Source: Coralliovum pocilloporae (GTDB lineage: Bacteria > Pseudomonadota > Alphaproteobacteria > Rhizobiales > Cohaesibacteraceae). From it: 64,000 nt of DNA. Of this stretch, positions 62,743 through 64,000 are shown piece after piece. The stretch is taken from the NCBI RefSeq assembly GCF_030845175.1, contig NZ_CP132542.1, forward strand, positions 1,771,501-1,835,500, read 5' to 3'. The position numbers were made by a program, and so were the translations under genes. Each line of letters starts with the position of its first letter. Positions within the stretch are counted from its first letter, which is position 1. The notes under the pieces were generated by a model. The model made no database searches. It saw only the letters and a program-made list of their open reading frames with translations, and was not told the DNA's origin.

Positions 62743-63966
62743 ATGGCCCGGGCTTTTCTCATGGTTATGGATTCATTTGGCATCGGCGGTGCGCCGGATG
62801 CGGCGGCATTTGGCGATGAGGGCGCTGATACATTCGGCCACATTGCTGAGGCCTGTGCAGAAGGGCGGGCGGATGTGCCGGGCCTGCGTCATGGCCCATT
62901 GCTCCTCCCCAATCTGCAAAGGCTTGGCCTTTTGGAGGCAGCCAGGAAGGTTGCCGGGAAGACTGTTGCCTCTCTGGGGTTTGAAGGGGAGATCACAGGC
63001 TTCTGGGGTGCTGCTCATGAAATCTCGAACGGCAAAGACACACCATCGGGCCACTGGGAACTTGCAGGCGTGCCGGTCACGTTTGACTGGGGCTATTTCC
63101 CTGATACGCGCCCTTCGTTCCCGGAGGACTTCACCCGAGCCTTTATTCGTGAGGCGAGATTGCCGGGGATCCTGGGAGATTGCCATGCATCCGGGACGGT
63201 GATCATTGATGAATTCGGTGAAGAACACGTCCGCAGCGGTAAACCCATCTGTTATACAAGTGCGGATTCCGTTCTCCAGATTGCTGCTCATGAGGAGCAT
63301 TTCGGGCTTGAGAGGCTTTATGATATCTGCGCCATCGCCCGTGAAATGCTCTACGACCTGAACATTGGCCGGGTGATCGCAAGGCCCTTTGTGGGAGAAG
63401 ACAGGGCCAGTTTCGAACGGACGGCCAACCGGCGGGATTTCTCCGTATTGCCACCTGCTCCCACATTGCTGGACCGGGCAAAGGCGGCTGGTCGGTCTGT
63501 TCATGCGGTCGGCAAGTTGAATGATATCTTTGCAGGCCAGGGCGTGACAGATGTTCACAAGGCTGCGGGGACAGACGCGCTTTTTGACCTGACCCTGTCG
63601 CTTGTAGACACAGCCCGGGATGGTGATCTGGTTTTCGTGAACTTTGTCGATTTTGACACGCTCTATGGACACCGTCGGGATATTCCCGGTTATGCCGCTG
63701 CTCTTGAGGCATTTGACGCGCGGCTGCCGGAGCTGGAAGCCCGCCTGCGGCCCGGTGACCTTGCGGTTCTGACTGCAGACCATGGCTGTGATCCGAGCTG
63801 GCATGGAACAGAACACACGCGGGAGCAGGTTCCGTTTCTGGCGTTTGGGCCTGGTCTTGAAGCTGGAGAAGCCCGTGATTCCATGACTTTCTCGGATATA
63901 GGCGCCAGTGTTGCCCATCATCTGGATATTGATCAGGGGCCAGTGGGGAGGAGTGTCTGGATATGA
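62743..63966 (+). CDS. deoB: Phosphopentomutase
   Basis: A 407-residue alkaline-phosphatase-superfamily enzyme converting (deoxy)ribose-1-phosphate to the 5-phosphate, the step linking the two halves of the upstream fusion protein. Metal-binding segments include [51 protein letters not shown] and [31 protein letters not shown] and [16 protein letters not shown] are also typical. ATG 62743 is chosen with GGGGA upstream; GTG 62734 is possible. Its TGA overlaps a downstream ATG. Confidence 0.96.
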   Translation: MARAFLMVMDSFGIGGAPDAAAFGDEGADTFGHIAEACAEGRADVPGLRHGPLLLPNLQRLGLLEAARKVAGKTVASLGFEGEITGFWGAAHEISNGKDTPSGHWELAGVPVTFDWGYFPDTRPSFPEDFTRAFIREARLPGILGDCHASGTVIIDEFGEEHVRSGKPICYTSADSVLQIAAHEEHFGLERLYDICAIAREMLYDLNIGRVIARPFVGEDRASFERTANRRDFSVLPPAPTLLDRAKAAGRSVHAVGKLNDIFAGQGVTDVHKAAGTDALFDLTLSLVDTARDGDLVFVNFVDFDTLYGHRRDIPGYAAALEAFDARLPELEARLRPGDLAVLTADHGCDPSWHGTEHTREQVPFLAFGPGLEAGEARDSMTFSDIGASVAHHLDIDQGPVGRSVWI

Positions 63967-64000
63967 ATGCGAGACGGTTTCAGGCAACCGAAGACGGTCA
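63963..64000 (+). CDS. Start of a further gene, cut by the window edge
   Basis: An ATG at 63963 overlaps the deoB stop (ATGA) and opens a frame [12 protein letters not shown] that runs off the window. A second ATG at 63967 in another frame is also open. The tight junction suggests another nucleoside-salvage gene in the operon, but only about a dozen residues are visible and no product can be named. Confidence 0.35.
   Translation, partial: MNARRFQATEDG

Noticed and set aside
62773-63987. 404-codon minus-strand frame opposite deoB
   Set aside because: deoB on the plus strand carries all metal-binding motifs; the antisense product has none and the operon is otherwise entirely plus strand.
1-64000. 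CRISPR arrays, insertion sequences, prophage or attachment sites
   Set aside because: No regularly spaced repeats, transposase, integrase or phage structural genes were seen; the single tRNA has no duplicated 3' end nearby.

Overview
The window is a gene-dense (about 90% coding) chromosomal segment of an alphaproteobacterium, most likely of the Hyphomicrobiales (Rhizobiales). That placement rests on the aerobic-type cob genes, a DUF992 secreted protein, an NDUFA9-like / UppP / GST / QueG neighbourhood, separate infC and rpmI-rplT-pheST loci, and a cysN-cysC fusion. It is inferred from gene content, not from any search. There is no insertion sequence, prophage, CRISPR array or rRNA, and the only tRNA is a tRNA-Leu(CAG).

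Layout. 0-1.5 kb: the end of a cobalamin operon (cobJ partial, cobM) and a RidA-like gene. 1.5-5.7 kb (minus strand): two small lipoproteins, RecQ helicase and a Rieske oxygenase. 5.8-18.6 kb: a complete L-fucose (or related sugar) catabolic island. A minus-strand arm encodes a ribose-type ABC importer, a 2-keto-3-deoxy-fuconate dehydrogenase, a diketo-acid hydrolase, a fuconate dehydratase and a DctPQM TRAP importer. A plus-strand arm encodes a GntR regulator, an L-fucose dehydrogenase, a FucU mutarotase and a fuconolactonase. The arms diverge from one intergenic region holding overlapping promoters and a 14-bp perfect palindrome. 18.7-28.5 kb: tRNA-Leu, the NDUFA9-like/uppP/GST/queG housekeeping block, a chemoreceptor whose sensor region is a perfectly phased tandem duplication, a hydrolase and a glycosyltransferase. 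28.7-39.4 kb: the translation block infC (with an ATT start codon), rpmI-rplT, pheS-pheT and lepA, interspersed with a DUF992 protein, a small secreted protein, a nucleotidyltransferase and an MFS pump. 39.5-45.2 kb: a GNAT acetyltransferase, sulfate activation genes cysD-cysNC, and two RNA-methyltransferase-like genes. 45.2-50.1 kb: a second cobalamin cluster (cobK-cbiD divergent from cobA-cobB) with a PuuD-like amidotransferase, running directly into hrpB. 52.5-64 kb: a nucleoside uptake and salvage operon.

How the genes work together. In the fucose island, FucU, dehydrogenase, lactonase, dehydratase, second dehydrogenase and hydrolase give an unbroken non-phosphorylating route from L-fucose to small C3 acids, with two transporters. 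In the nucleoside island, two BMP-type binding proteins flank a SorC/DeoR-type regulator. They are followed by an ABC ATPase, two permeases, cytidine deaminase, a single polypeptide joining purine nucleoside phosphorylase to deoxyribose-phosphate aldolase, thymidine phosphorylase and phosphopentomutase. Together these cover import, base removal and conversion of deoxyribose-1-phosphate to acetaldehyde plus glyceraldehyde-3-phosphate.

The most noteworthy items are the PNP-DeoC fusion, the duplicated [15 protein letters not shown] sensor repeats of the chemoreceptor, the complete fucose island with its shared divergent control region, an orphan minus-strand terminator suggesting a small RNA, and structured leaders upstream of the ribosomal protein genes.
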